Notes: generated by a model from the letters alone, not told the origin. Shown: positions 50,559 to 62,247, numbered from the stretch's first letter. The stretch: 64,000 nucleotides of DNA from Chaenocephalus aceratus (GCA_023974075.1 CM043792.1:8365956-8429955); one strand, 5' to 3'. Translations and numbers: made by a program.

Positions 50559-50930
50559 CAGAATGTCAGAATGTGTCCCCTAACGTTTCTGAGGAACCTG
50601 ACATTTAACATTATATTCTAGTATCTATATACTCGACCTCTCACAGAATTATTTGATGATTTATATACTGTTGAATTAAGGTTCCAGTTTCAATAAAACC
50701 TGTACTATTTACACCTATGTTTTAGAGGCTTGCAATTCAGAACTAATACACTTGATTGTATTGGGTTACTCTTATTCTGACTATTTGGTGATGTAGTTCA
50801 GCCACCTGGTATTTCCCTCTCCAAATATAATGACCATCAGAGTAAGCATTCTTAACTTATAAGCTGTTGTGCCACTTATCCCCCATTCGGAATTTGACTG
50901 TATCAGAGAAGAGGTAGGCCTACAGTATGT

Positions 50931-51182
50931 CTAAAGACATCTCATTTGCAATAGAACTGTACCAAAGGCCTTGGCAGACAGATGGGACTTGAGGGCCCTT
51001 TTGAAGGCATCAAGCGTTGGGATGTTGCAGACCTCCGCAGGGAGAGCGTTCCAGAGAGTGGGGGCTGCGATACTGAAGGCTCTGTCCCCGAAGGATCGCA
51101 GGTTGGTGCGGGGGGCCAGAGTCTGAAGACCACAGGTTCCGGGGTAGGGCATGTGGGAATTGTATTGATTTGATACAAGCAA
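50931..51182 (-). pseudogene. LINE polymerase C-terminus fragment
   Basis: Reads TLAPRTNLRSFGDRAFSIAA then PTLWNALPAEVCNIPTLDAF and KRALKSHL, the conserved C-terminal end of L2/CR1-type LINE proteins. The rest of the element is missing. Confidence 0.85.
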
Positions 51183-51562
51183 GCCAGTGTTTCATTGTGT
51201 ACTTTCAATATGGTCCGGCTAGTTCAGCATTCACTGCATTCACTGTGATGAATATAAAATAAGACACTGATACAGTTTTCCTCAATGAACATTTATTGAA
51301 CAAAACATCATGTGGAAAATCAGAGGGGCACCATTCAAGTTGGTCTGCTTAAAAAAAACAACCAAAAAACCAAAAACTTTTAAACAGTAAAATCAACATG
51401 ATTTTAAATAAAAATGTAAGCAGTCAGGATTGACCTGCAAGAGGTTAAAGCCTATTTAAAAACTCCTCGGAATCCAAAGCTCTTCGGAATCTTTCACTGA
51501 AGTCCTTCAGCCTTTGGTGCGCTTCCTCCCTCATGTTTTTGGTGAGGTCATGAGAACAAAGT

Positions 51563-52335
51563 TGTCACGGTTGAGTGAAGGACCCAAATGCAGATAACTC
51601 TGATAAACCTTTATTTCAAGGATAATGAAACTAACACAGACAAAACAGAACACTCACCGGTGAACTCAGTCACCAACAAAAGACGAACCAACACTGAACA
51701 CAGGCAGAGACAAGAACTAAATACAGGGAGGGGTAATCACGAGACGAGAAACAGCCGGGCAGGGGAGGAGAAACACAAGGACAACAGGTGAACACAATCA
51801 GACAACTAGACACACCAGGGAAACTAACGACGGGAGGAAAAACACAGGGAAAAGGACCAGACAATAACCCAGCAGGAAAACATGACAGCAAACACCCAAA
51901 CATACAAAACTACAAACGTGACATAACATGAGAATCGTGACAAAAGTTCCATCGCACTGATAAGACAATATGGTATAAAGAAGTCATTATGTAATATTAT
52001 AAATTCACATGCATCAGGGGTTGTACACTTTAATGGAAATTGTATTAGCATTCTCTCTCCACATTTATACGTTTCCTTGGCTCTTTCAAGGGAAACCGAG
52101 AGTACAGCTGCGAGGGCGTGGACTGTCGCCTGTGTCATGAAGGGATTAAAGCCACGCGTTTAACAGTTAGAGTAAAATGTAGACATCCAATAAAGGTTGT
52201 GCCATTCTGCAGGTGACAATTATGCCAGACCAATTGGCATCAACATTCTACCGGACATTGACCATGAGTTTAAGTGCAGCATATGTAATTTTATATAATG
52301 TTATGTATAATTTACATAACATGAGAAACGTGACA
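51563..52335 (-). repeat. 3' LTR (773 bp)
   Basis: Minus-strand ends are TGTCACGTTTCTCATG and CAACCGTGACA (TG...CA). A second TGTCACGATTCTCATG start lies inside at 51942, so the outer 390 bases may be an insertion or duplication within an originally 380-bp LTR. Confidence 0.7.
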
Positions 52336-52469
52336 AACCCCCCCCCCCCCCCTCAAGGGACGGATTCCAGACGTCCCTAAAAAAAAACACAAAAGTCCAA
52401 AACCTCAAGCAGGATGGGTGGAGGGGGTGCGGAGGAGGGACACAACACTAGGGCCACCAGGGTGGGTGG

Positions 52470-54600
52470 AGGGGGTCTGGAGGACGGGTTTTGGGCTGAC
52501 AGTCCAGGAGCACAGCGGAGGGCCCGGAACGGATCTCGGGCGGACGGCCCGGGGGCAAGGCAAAGTCCAAGGTGGGGGTCTCGGGCGGACGGCCTGGGGG
52601 CAAGTTAAAGTCCATGAAGGGGCGAAGACCACAGCGGGCAAACTCAGGGGGCCGAGCATGAGGGCGAAGGCAGCGGCAGGAAGAGTCAGGGGGCCGAGCA
52701 TGAGGGCGAAGACCGTGGCACTCAGGGGGCCGGGCTCGAGGGCGAAGAAGGCGGCTCTCAGGGGCCCGGGCTCGAGGCCTTCGACCGCAGCACTCAGGGG
52801 GCCGGGCTCGAAGGCGAAGACCGCGGCTCTCAGGGGGCCGGGCTCGAGGGCGAAGACCGGACAGCTCCGGAGGCCGGGCAGGAAGGCGCTGACGGGACAG
52901 CTCCGGAGGCCGGGCAGGAAGGCGCTGACGGGACAGCTCCGGAGGCCGGGCAGGACCCGGTGTCGGCCGGACAGGAACCAGAGCCGGTGGGACAGGCTTC
53001 GGCAGGATCCCCCACGGAAGAAGACCAGGAGTTGGCAGGACCCCCGGCGAGACAGGTAACAGCGGGACCTCCAACGGAACAAGACATGGGATTGGCAGGA
53101 CTTTCAGCGGAAGAGTAGTTGGCGGGACCTCCAACGGCACAGGACATAGGGTTGGCAGGACCCCCGGCAGAAGAGTAGATGGCGGGACCCCCAACGGGAC
53201 AGGACACAGGGTTGGCAGGACCCCCGGCAGGAGAGTAGTCGGCGGGGCCTCCAACGGCACAGGACTCAGGGTTGGCAGGACCCCCAGCGGAACCTCAAAC
53301 GGACCAGGACATTGGGTAGGGACTTGAGAGGGAACTCGAGAGGAGACTCGAGAGGGGACTCGAGAGGGGACTCGAGAGGTGACTCGAGAGGGGACTTGAG
53401 GGGGGACTGGAGAAGAGACTTGAGAGGGAACTCGAGGGGGAAACGGAGAGGTGGCTTGAGAGGGAACTCGAGAGGAGACTCGAGAGGAGACTCGAGAGCT
53501 GACTCGAGAGGGAACTCGAGAGGAGACTCGAGAGGGGACTCGAGAAGAGACTCGAGAGGTGACTCGAGAGGGGAACTCGAGAGGGGACTCGAGAGGGGAC
53601 TCGAGAGGGAACTCGACAGGTGACTCGAGAGGGGACTCGAGGGGGAACTCGAGGGGGAAACTGAGAGGTGGCTTGAGAGGGAACTCGAGAGGAGACTCGA
53701 GAGGGAACTCGAGAGGGGACTCGAGAGGGTACTGGAGAAGAGACTTGAGAGGGAACTCGAGGGGGAAACTGAGAGGTGGCTCGAGAGGGAACTCGAGAGG
53801 AGACTCGAGAGGTGACTCGAGAGAGAACTCGAGAGGAGACTCGAGAGGTGACTGGAGAAGAGACTCGAGAGGTTGCTCGAGAGGTAGCTCGAGAGGAGAC
53901 TTGAGAGGGAACTGGAGAGGGGACTTGAGAGGAGACTTGAGAGGGGACTTGAGAGGGAAGTCGAGAGGGGACTTGAGATGGGTCTTGAGAAGGAACTCGA
54001 GTCGGTCGGTACGCCGACAGGACATGGGGATCTGGCGTCGGCTGGAGAGCCAGCAGGAGACGAGGTGCTGGAGTCGGCCGGTACGCCGACAAGACTCGGG
54101 GAGCTGGCGTCGGCTGGAGAGCCAACAGGAGACGAGGTGCTGGAATCGGCCGGTACGCCGTCAGGACTCGGGGAGCTGGCGTCGGCCGGTAAGCCAGTCC
54201 TGGAGCCGAAACTTGAGTCGGGACCATGGCTACTGGGGCAGGTACTGAAGCCGGAACCATGGCTGCTGGGACCGGAACCATGGCTGCTGGGGCCAGGACT
54301 GGTGCTGGAACCATGGCTGTGTGGGCCGGTTCTGTAGCCGGAACCATGGCTGCTGGGGCCTAAATTGGGGCCGGGACCATGGCTGTGTGGGCCGGTTCTG
54401 TAGCCAGAACCATGGCTGCTGGGGCCTAAATTGGGGCCGGGACCATGGCTGTGTGGGCCGGTTCTGTAGCCAGAACCATGGCTGCTGGGCACGGAACCGG
54501 AACACGGATCCATGGCTGTGTGGGATGGTACTGGAGCACGGAACCATGGCTGTGTGGGCCGGTACTGGAGCATGGAGCCATGGCTGCTGGGACTCGGGCT
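52470..54600. repeat. Composite minisatellite block (five unit types)
   Basis: From left to right: about 36-48-bp units (gggggccgggctcgagggcg) at 52640-52960; about 60-bp units (ggcaggacccccggcggaag type) at 53030-53300; a 12-bp based array (core gactcgagaggg, with XhoI sites) at 53320-54000; about 70-bp units with gtcggccggtacgccg at 54020-54200; and units with ggaaccatggctgctggg at 54226-54600. Units are mostly multiples of three, which keeps frames open on both strands and yields long false ORFs. Confidence 0.9.
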
Positions 54601-54754
54601 GCTAGCCTGGCCTTGCGACTCCTTCTCTTAGCAGCCGCCTGAATACTCCGTGGACCTCCATAAGCCAGACGAGTTCCAGAATACGACTCCTGGCCAGGAG
54701 CAGGAACTGGGGCAGAAGCATGGGTTGACTCCAGACGGAACACACCGAGACGTT

Positions 54755-55050
54755 TGTAAATGGTAAAATGGTAAATGGACTGTACTTATATAGCGCTTTA
54801 TCCAGTCTTTACGACCCCTCAAAGCGCTTTACATACTACATGTCATTCACCGATTCATACAGAGCAGTACCACTTGCTCTAGGACCTAACATTCACACAC
54901 CGTTGGCCATGCCGTCGGGAGCAACTCAGGGTTAAGTATCTTGCCCAAGGATACATCGACATGTTGGCTGCACGGGCTGGGATCGAACCCACAACCTTCT
55001 GGTTGAAAGACGACCGCACTCCCTCGCAGCCACAGTCGCCTCTGCTGACT
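54755..55050. mobile_element. Fish MITE inserted in the LTR element
   Basis: Contains aaatggtaaatggactgtac, tatatagcgcttta and caaagcgctttacatac, then catgccgtcg, cttgcccaagga and a tRNA-like gggatcgaacccacaacctt. This combination is a very common teleost repeat. It splits the gag-like frame. Confidence 0.75.
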
Positions 55051-55276
55051 GCTTGTAGTCAGCAGGCTGGAAATCACACACCCAAAGGAAGTTCAAAATC
55101 CAGCCAGGTAAGAATTTCACCAAGTCTGGTTTCTCCATAGCCAACAGGTGCGCCTCTACCAGAGCGGCCTCCTTCTGCAGAACACTGGACGCTCCCTTCC
55201 ACCAATCATAGCAGCAAGCCAAATAAAAGGAAAAATGTTGTAGTTCCACCTCAAAAGGATCATCTGCTGGGTCCAT
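54932..55276 (-). pseudogene. Gag-like ORF start of the LTR element
   Basis: Starts MDPADDPFEVELQHFSFYLA and continues CCYDWWKGASSVLQKEAALV. The ATG lies 17 bases inside the LTR border, a position usual for gag. True sequence ends near QSAEATVAA, where the MITE begins. The open frame resumes beyond it as VFRLESTHASAPVPAPGQ and leads into the minisatellite. Confidence 0.65.
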
Positions 55277-55293
55277 TTCTGGTTGGTTCGTAC

Positions 55294-56036
55294 TGTCACG
55301 GTTGAGTGAAGGAAGCAGGATCCAAATGCAGATAACTCTGATAAACCTTTATTTCAAGGATAATGAAACTAACACAGACAAAACAGAACACTCACCGGTG
55401 AACTCAGTCACCAACAAAAGACGAACCAACACTGAACACAGGAAGAGACAAGAACTAAATACAGGTGGTAATCACGAGACGAGAAACAGCCGGGCAGGGG
55501 AGGAGAAACACAAGGACAACAGGTGAACACAATCAGACAACTAGACACACCAGGGAAACTAACGACGGGAGGAAGAACACAGGGAAAAGGACCAGACAAT
55601 AACCCAGCAGGAAAACATGACAGCAAACACCCAAACATACAAAACTACAAACGTGACATAACATGAGAATCGTGACAAAAGTTCCATCTCACTGATAAGA
55701 CAATATGGTATAAAGAAGTCATATGTAATATTATAAATTCACATGCATCAGGGGTTGTACACTTTAATGGAAATTGTATTAGCATTCTCTCTCCACATTT
55801 ATACGTTTCCTTGGCTCTATCAAGGGAAACCGAGAGTACAGCTGCGAGGGCGTGGACTGTCGCCTGTGTCATGAAGGGATTAAAGCCACGCGTTTAACAG
55901 TTAGAGTAAAATGTAGACATCCAATAAAGGTTGTGCCATTCTGCAGGTGACAATTATGCCAGACCAATTGGCATCAACATTCTACCGGACATTGACCATG
56001 AGTTTAAGTGCAACATATGTAATTTTATATAATGTG
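55294..56036 (-). repeat. 5' LTR (outer end incomplete)
   Basis: Aligns with 51563-52301 at high identity. It differs by a few short indels, such as an extra agcaggat-type insertion near 55313 and a loss near 55465. It lacks the first about 35 bases seen in the other LTR. Confidence 0.7.
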
Positions 56037-56060
56037 TAGTCGACAAATAAAAATAAAAAG

Positions 56061-56236
56061 TCAGTGAAATCTAAATTCTGGCAGAAGCACATCCATGACG
56101 AATGCCACCTCATCTGTGAACCTTCTCTCTGTCTGTGTTTTCTCAACCACTTGTGAGAGGAATGACAACACTCGGTCCACCTGGTCATCATCTCCTTCTT
56201 TGCCCAAGGAGACTTGACTTGTCCAGTGATGATTGC
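56061..56236 (-). pseudogene. Terminal exon of an unrecognised protein
   Basis: A minus-strand acceptor tttgcag precedes an open stretch reading VDRVLSFLSQVVEKTQTERR then FTDEVAFVMDVLLPE and a stop soon after. Codon content looks genuinely protein-coding. I recall similar TDEVAFVMDVLLPE stretches in uncharacterised fish proteins but cannot name a family. Other possible exons lie at 56660-57115 and 57241-57579 on the same strand. Confidence 0.45.
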
Positions 56237-56458
56237 CTGCAAATGCTATATTTTACTGGGAGAATGCTAAAAATACATGTATATTTCACTTTAATTATTT
56301 ATATTGTGCTTAAATGAGTCCCTTTACTTAGACATTTCAATTGCAAACTTACTTCAAGATGTTGCAGTAAGCCTTTGTCCTGAGTGATACAATCTATTAA
56401 CAAGCCACTGTTGTGTCTCGTCAGATCTGTTAGTATTATTTCTCTGTGAGTCTATATT

Positions 56459-56759
56459 GTCAAGTCTGTGTCTGCCATTTCCTGTTTTACTTTGTCATTT
56501 CTCATTTCAGGTAGTTCGATTCCTACCTTGCCTGTTTGTCCACGGACCTGATTACCTGCCCCGCCCTTATTGTTTGCACCTGTGGAGTCCCTTGCTTCTG
56601 TATATATTCTGTGTGTTCCCTGTGCCAAGTGCCAGATCGTTTTGAACCTTGTGAATGGATTACCTTGTTTTATCATCACAGTAAAACCTTTTTTGAATCA
56701 TCTTTTGTCTAGAGTCGTGCATTTGGGTCCTATCAGTTTTTGTGTGCTCCAGTCGTAAC
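56459..56759 (+). repeat. Solo-LTR-like sequence
   Basis: Begins tgtcaagtctgtgtctgcc and ends gtcgtaaca. It contains a poly(A)-signal-like stretch and catttgggtcctatcag, resembling fish gypsy LTR ends. No target duplication found, so this is tentative. Confidence 0.4.
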
Positions 56760-58046
56760 AGCCACTGGTCAGTCTTCGATGGTGCTGAGCTTGTTGAGCC
56801 CTTTCCTAAAATGTAATTGGCAATGCTAAAACATGTTAAATTCAACTCTGAATAAGTAATTTCCATGAACATTTGCACTTCCTTACTGACCTCAAGCATA
56901 TTGAAGATGCTGTTTTCGCCTTCCAGGCTTCCGTCTATTTCACTGTGTCTGCTGTGCCGTGTACATGTGACGCTAAAAAGAGGATTAAAAATCCTCAATT
57001 TCCATATGAATGGCGGATAGTATGTTTGTATGCAATAAACTCCATTGCTGTAAGGCCTCTTGTTATAGGAGTGGTCCTCGTCAGTGTCCAGGGGCATCTG
57101 TAGACAGTCAACCATTATTTTGACAGTGCTTTACATGCACGGTTTAACTCCTCCAAAAATGATCCAGGCTCGATTCAGAATGACACATTACCACACAAAA
57201 CTAATGTTGCATGAACGATAAGTTCTATGTAGTATGTGTTTTAGGAGTAGTAACCCATTCTGAAACAGGCACACAGGGTCATAGATACGTTGAGCGATAC
57301 ACTGACCATGGTGCTGCTTGCATGCGTCCTTTTACGACTGATCCTGAATGTAGGTGGGACATTGTCGCTAAGGGTCGCCCTGCCTTCCTCACTATAGTGA
57401 GCAAACTTCTTTCCATACCTGCAATTAAGACACATTTTCTTCACCAGAAGATTGCATTTTAGAGCCAGTTGTTCCCCCCCAAATCTTCTTGATAATACAA
57501 TTACAAATTCAAATGTTTTTGTAGCACTGTAGCATACCCTTCCAGTCCAAAGTTTTCCACCAGGATAACACAACACCACCTTCTCAGGAGAGACATGTCA
57601 TGCTAAAGAAAGAGCATCAATTTTCATTAAGTTTGTTATAGCATTTTAATGTGACTTCTTTCCTTAATACTTACAATGCTGAAGTCAAAGCTGGCCTCCA
57701 TGGCAACATACCAGGCATACTGTAATGAGAATTTTATTAAGACATGCAAGACATAATGTACGCATGACGGCTTATAACTCAGTGAGAAAGTAGTCACACA
57801 CCTCCAATAAAATGTGCAGGGCTGATAATGCCACAAGAAAGATGCACGAGAAGCCTACCTACGTGAACATTCCTTAAATCCTTTTATTATTGCACACCTT
57901 TTTATTTGCAAGTGCATCAAGTGAGAGAACATTGGGATTCAAACAGAATGTTTGTCAGGTCTAAGTGGTGGTGAATCACTATTGCATGCATTTACAAATG
58001 AAAGGTGTTAAGGAGCAATCAATTGTGCCATATCACGGCCGTATCC
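56760..58046. other. Region with possible coding remnants
   Basis: Minus-strand open stretches at 56660-57115 (LQMPLDTDEDHSYN...) and 57241-57579 (KMCLNCRYGKKFAHYSEEGR) show possible CxxC residues but no family I can name. Nothing else recognised. Confidence 0.35.
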
Positions 58047-58375
58047 TTACGGCCCCTACACACGGCGGCGTGCGTTGCCGCTTCAACGCTTCTGCCCATT
58101 CACTTTGAATGGGGTGACGTCACGATTCGCCGAACTGCATTGTGGGAGCAAAGCGTACCTTCTCTCGAGGTGCTCACTGCAAAAGTAGAGCAATGTTCTA
58201 CTTTTGCCGCCTCGACGGAGGCGTCAGCCAATCAAATCCCTCGTATGTAAATCTGACAGTACAAGCACTAGCCAATCAAACCGGGTGTATGTTGGGAGAG
58301 CCAGACCGCAGTTATTTCCCGTATGTCAACAAAAGGAGGAGAAAATGATCGTGGCGGTAGGGAACATACAGGGAC

Positions 58376-58903
58376 ACAAACTGGAGGAGCCAGGCATGGG
58401 GGGAGGTGGCAGAGACAGTGGGGGAAACTGGTAGGTTTTCGCCTGTTTGGGGAGTTTATATCCAGTGTATTTCGTTTGAATGGACAGCTAGCAAGCATAG
58501 ACAGTATATTTAGCCAGCATGGATGTAGCATGAATGCTTTGCTTTGTATGTCCGGGGCGGGACATTCATGTGGTTGGTTGTTGGTCGGGCTGCTCGCGTT
58601 GACTCCCCGTTACGGCCCCTACACACGGCGGCGTGCGTTGCCGCTTGGCGGTGGGCGTGTCTTGAGCTTGGGGAGTCAACGCGAGCAGCCCGACCAACAA
58701 CCAACCACATGAATGTCCCGCCCCGGACATACAAAGCAAAGCATTCATGCTACATCCATGCTGGCTAAATATACTGTCTATGCTTGCTAGCTGTCCATTC
58801 AAACGAAATACACTGGATATAAACTCCCCAAACAAGCGAAAACCTACCAGTTTCCCCCACTGTCTCTGCCACCTCCCCCCATGCCTGGCTCCTCCGGTTT
58901 GTA
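58376..58903. repeat. Foldback: ~233-bp inverted arms with 61-bp loop
   Basis: Arms 58376-58608 and 58670-58903 are near-perfect reverse complements. The loop (58609-58669) starts with gttacggcccctacacacgg, a block also present at 58046-58083. The right arm is the continuation of the THAP-like reading frame; the left arm is its inverted copy. Confidence 0.93.
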
Positions 58904-58974
58904 TCCTCATATAGACTGCAGACAGACAGACTGCGGTGATTAGAGCATCCGTAGGCTGCACAAAAGTCCGGCAT
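58765..58974 (-). CDS. THAP-type zinc-finger N-terminus
   Basis: From the ATG at 58974 the frame reads MPDFCAAYGCSNHRS, the invariant start of THAP domains (M, C, YGC, N). A good acceptor (tttacag) ends 12 bases before the ATG. THAP domains occur in cellular regulators and in P-element or ISL2EU-type transposases. The residues after HRS do not follow the THAP consensus well, and the frame runs into the foldback arm. An exon boundary near 58929, or decay, is likely. Confidence 0.6.
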   Translation of the reverse strand: MPDFCAAYGCSNHRSLSVCSLYEDTNRRSQAWGEVAETVGETGRFSLVWGVYIQCISFEWTASKHRQYI

Positions 58975-59340
58975 AGTCAGGTACTTCTGTAAACACAAAG
59001 CCAGCAAATTCCTGTATCATAATGCAAGATGTTTTTAACAAGCCAAACCACTTGGAAGAAATCATGTGTAACTTAAGTTGTGTTGAAAAGAAAGAGCAGT
59101 TCTGCCTCTCCCACTGGTGTAAAGTTGCTGGGTCAACTTTGTAATACTAGGTCTCACTGACAGCCTCTTGTTATTAGCCAGCTAATAAATACAACCACAT
59201 ACACAAAGAAAAGCTGCAATTTCAACATGTCCAAGCATCCTGTATCATAGCCATGCTAATCATGTTTATAATAAACCAAACCGTTTGTAAATCAGTCAAG
59301 ATTTCAGCGAGTTAAGAGTATTTTTGTGCAGATCACTCAC

Positions 59341-59400
59341 CTTACAACAGCTACCATAACGCGAATCAGAGTAACTGTTAACTGTAGCAAGATGGCGGCC
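59341..59400 (-). promoter_or_regulatory. Possible first exon/promoter with YY1-type site
   Basis: Plus-strand aagatggcggcc at 59389-59400 matches the YY1 consensus, common in promoters. On the minus strand a GTGAGT donor sits at 59340-59335. The next minus acceptor leads to the THAP ATG at 58974. A non-coding first exon is a reasonable inference. Confidence 0.4.
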
Positions 59401-59463
59401 GGTCAGCTACGCTGGAAAATCTCCCATGAGCCATCTAGTGTTTATATATATCAATAGCCGCGT

Positions 59464-60138
59464 TCACACTGCGGTACTTTTCCCACAAAGGTTCATGCGA
59501 ACTTAGTTCATGCGAACTCTTTAGTTCGCATGAACTAAGTACAGATCGCGTTCACACCAGAAAAAGTCCCTGGGGGTGGATTAGGCAAATGAAGCCGCTG
59601 ACGTCACTTCTTCTTCTTCTGCTTTGGGTTTACTGGCAGGCCGCAAATCACTTCACGGCGTATATTGCCGCCCAAAGTCCCCGGCCGGAAGTCCCCGGAG
59701 TTGGGGACTGGCTTCAGTAGAAGCTGCTGGGAGTCCCAGCAGCTTCTACTGAAGCCTTCCGAGTATATCGCCAGAACGCCGACACCTCCTCATCTCCACC
59801 GCTCCCATGTTTTATTTTGTGTTGCCATAAATTAGTCTCTCTGCGTTTCTGCGCTGGGCTAATGCTAATGCTAATAATGCTAATGCGAGGATAATAAAAT
59901 GGCGGCTTCACAAAACTTTTTGGGAGTTTTACGGGGCGTGGTTTGCAATCCGCCCAGCCAATCAGGAATATAGCTCTTTTCTCAAAAAAGAGCCGCTTGA
60001 AAGTCCCTGCTCTCTAGCAGGGACTTTCGAGGGGGTAAAAAGGTTCGCATGAACTACTTTTAGTACCAGCTCTTTTTGGTGTGAACGCGACCATGAACTA
60101 AGTTTGCATGAACCTTTGTGGGAAAAGTACCGCAGTGT
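59464..60138. mobile_element. Myb/SANT-type DNA element, second member
   Basis: The left end cgttcacactgcggtacttt and right end aaagtaccgcagtgt are inverted, and the repeat continues inward (ttcatgcgaactta). It shares tttgggtttactggcaggcc and aatcacttcacggcg with the element at 11286-12696. A minus-strand GDEEVSAF-like stretch corresponds to the Myb/SANT start of that element. The right TIR is truncated. Confidence 0.75.
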
Positions 60139-60667
60139 ACAACAGGCTCGAGATCGCTAGAATTTGAAAATACACAACCGGAGAAAATCTGCCACTTCCT
60201 TATAGAGCCCCTCCTCCAACACACACGAACGCGCACATGACCAATGAGGGCACGAGATAAATGTGTGCCCCGATGGAAGGCTGACAGGCAGGTAGGCCAT
60301 CCAATTCGTTTAGCCGGCCCGGCTAAACTTTTTACAGTATTACGGCTTCTTCAGATGAAATTTTTTTATGGATTTTTTGTCAAAGCACTTAAGATATTCA
60401 TTGCTATCGGGATGTTAAGAGCATTCCATGGAATATAACAAAAAGTGTATCTCGAGCCGGTTTCTGAAACTTACCTACCTCACCTTTAAGTGGAGAAAGA
60501 TATAAGAAGGTACGTTTTGTTTTGATACATCGAGCGTCATATAGCTAGTTTAGCGTGCTTAACTACTACACCAGCCGAGGAGAGGAGAGCTTCACGTGAA
60601 GAGAAGATAAAGTGAGGGAAGAACATTGTTAAAAGAGATGACAAATCAAGTGCAGGCAAATAATGAG

Positions 60668-61897
60668 CAGTGGCAAGTTTTTCCGGCATATGCCACAGAG
60701 GCCGCTACTCTGTGGTAGCTGTGGCAAGTCCTTCCGGCATATGCCACAGATGCCACAACTTGCCGAGGCATCTTCCGCTGCTCAACGGGAGTTGCCACAA
60801 GATGCCAGAGTAAGAGAAGGTTTACTGTAGCTGCCACTCGCCTTCCGTGGCAAATGCTGCTATATAAACCCGTATTTATCGTGTAAAATGTCGCTGTTTA
60901 GGCATGACTTTATCGAACTGATCTGTACACAGGACTGATGTGCGATCTCTATTTTTCAAAAAGATTATACATTATCATTTCTATTCAATTTTACTTGGAG
61001 CATGGTTTGCTAAAATAAACAAACGTGCTATATTTATGATGAAATATTGGCAAGTGAGCGTTGCAACGCCCTTGGCAATTGTCGCTTCTTGAGGGGAGTT
61101 TCCACTGCTTGCTACGATAAACCAGGTGTAGCCTATGACTAGTAAAGACACATAATTAACAAATAAATATCTGTATTGACACAGCAATGTGTACACTGGT
61201 GTTATTAGACTTGGCTACAGACTTAGGGCAGCTGTAACTGATTGCAGTTGCCACTGCTAGTGAGATACTAAGGTTTACTTTATAAATTAGGCAAAGGACT
61301 TATATTTGCCCCATGCCTTCAGCAGCAGCAGGCCATTCACTTTGATTTGATCCAGTTATGAAAGGTCATCATTTCGACAATAAAGAAATGCTATAAACAT
61401 TATCTTGCACGTTTTATCGAACCATCTCCGTTTCTAACTTTCAATATATTTAAAAAGAGATCTCTCTCTCATCTGCGTGCGGGGGCGGGGCCTCACAGAC
61501 ACGCTGCTGCGCTCCATGTGTGCACACAGTTCTGCCGGTAATGAATATTAGGATACATTTTGTGAGGAAACTTTTCCACAAATAATTCCAATAAGTATTC
61601 CAAAATGTATTCACTTCAGCTTTATGAAAGTAACTGTATTCGGATTAGTTGTTTTTCAAATGTAACGCGAGCTGAATACAGTTAGGCTACTTGATTTTTG
61701 TATTCTGATTACGTAACGCCGTAACATGTATTCCGTTACAACCCAACCCTGTGTACAGATCATCAGTCCTGTGCACAGATCAGTTCGATAAAGTCATGCC
61801 AAAACAGCGACATTTTACACGATAAATACGGGTTTTGTTGCCACAGCTACCACCGAGTAGCGGCCTCTGTGGCATATGCCGGAAGAACTTGCCACTG
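60668..61897. mobile_element. TIR element with 'cagtggcaag' ends (1230 bp)
   Basis: Begins cagtggcaagtttttccgg and ends ccggaagaacttgccactg. The inverted match goes on through ggcatatgccacagaggccg and the gacattttacacgataaata block. The left arm has an internal extra segment with repeated ttccggcatatgccaca. No target duplication or coding region seen. Confidence 0.75.
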
Positions 61898-62179
61898 CCT
61901 GCAGATGCCACGAAATGAGCCAGGCCCTACTGCAAATAACACGGGCGGGGCCATAGTGAGTACCGCGGAAAAAGGACATTTGAATTCTTAGCAGTTTGTT
62001 TAAATGTATGTATTTGTGTATAGACAGAGGCTAAACTGGCTAAACTATACAGAGCTTTAGCAATTGCCTGTAACTATGGTCATGCTAATAAAGATATTGA
62101 GTTAAATTGAGAGAGAAGTAACAAAATGTGAAGAGGGACAAAGTAATGACAGGAGAGTAGTGTGCATGAGACATGCTCA

Positions 62180-62180
<1 letters not shown>

Positions 62181-62247
<67 letters not shown>
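62181..62247. repeat. (GA)n microsatellite
   Basis: About 33 GA units. Confidence 0.97.

Larger units (their letters stand above)
51563..56036 (-). mobile_element. Non-autonomous LTR retrotransposon with minisatellite interior
   Basis: Two near-identical terminal blocks: 51563-52335 and 55294-56036. On the minus strand the order is 5' LTR, a gag-like ORF starting 55276, a long low-complexity interior, a purine-rich run (G run at 52338-52352, minus strand) as polypurine tract, then the 3' LTR starting TGTCACG. There is no protease, RT or integrase. LTR-to-LTR differences are few, so insertion was recent. The outer end of the 5' LTR at 56036 is incomplete. Confidence 0.8.

Noticed and set aside
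52418..54573. Very long open frames (up to 525 codons) on both strands
   Set aside because: They are by-products of minisatellite units whose lengths are multiples of three; composition is extreme and no domain is present.
54960..55025. tRNA-like motif gggatcgaacccacaacctt
   Set aside because: It is the conserved end of a very common fish MITE; no cloverleaf with an acceptor stem can be formed from the surrounding bases.
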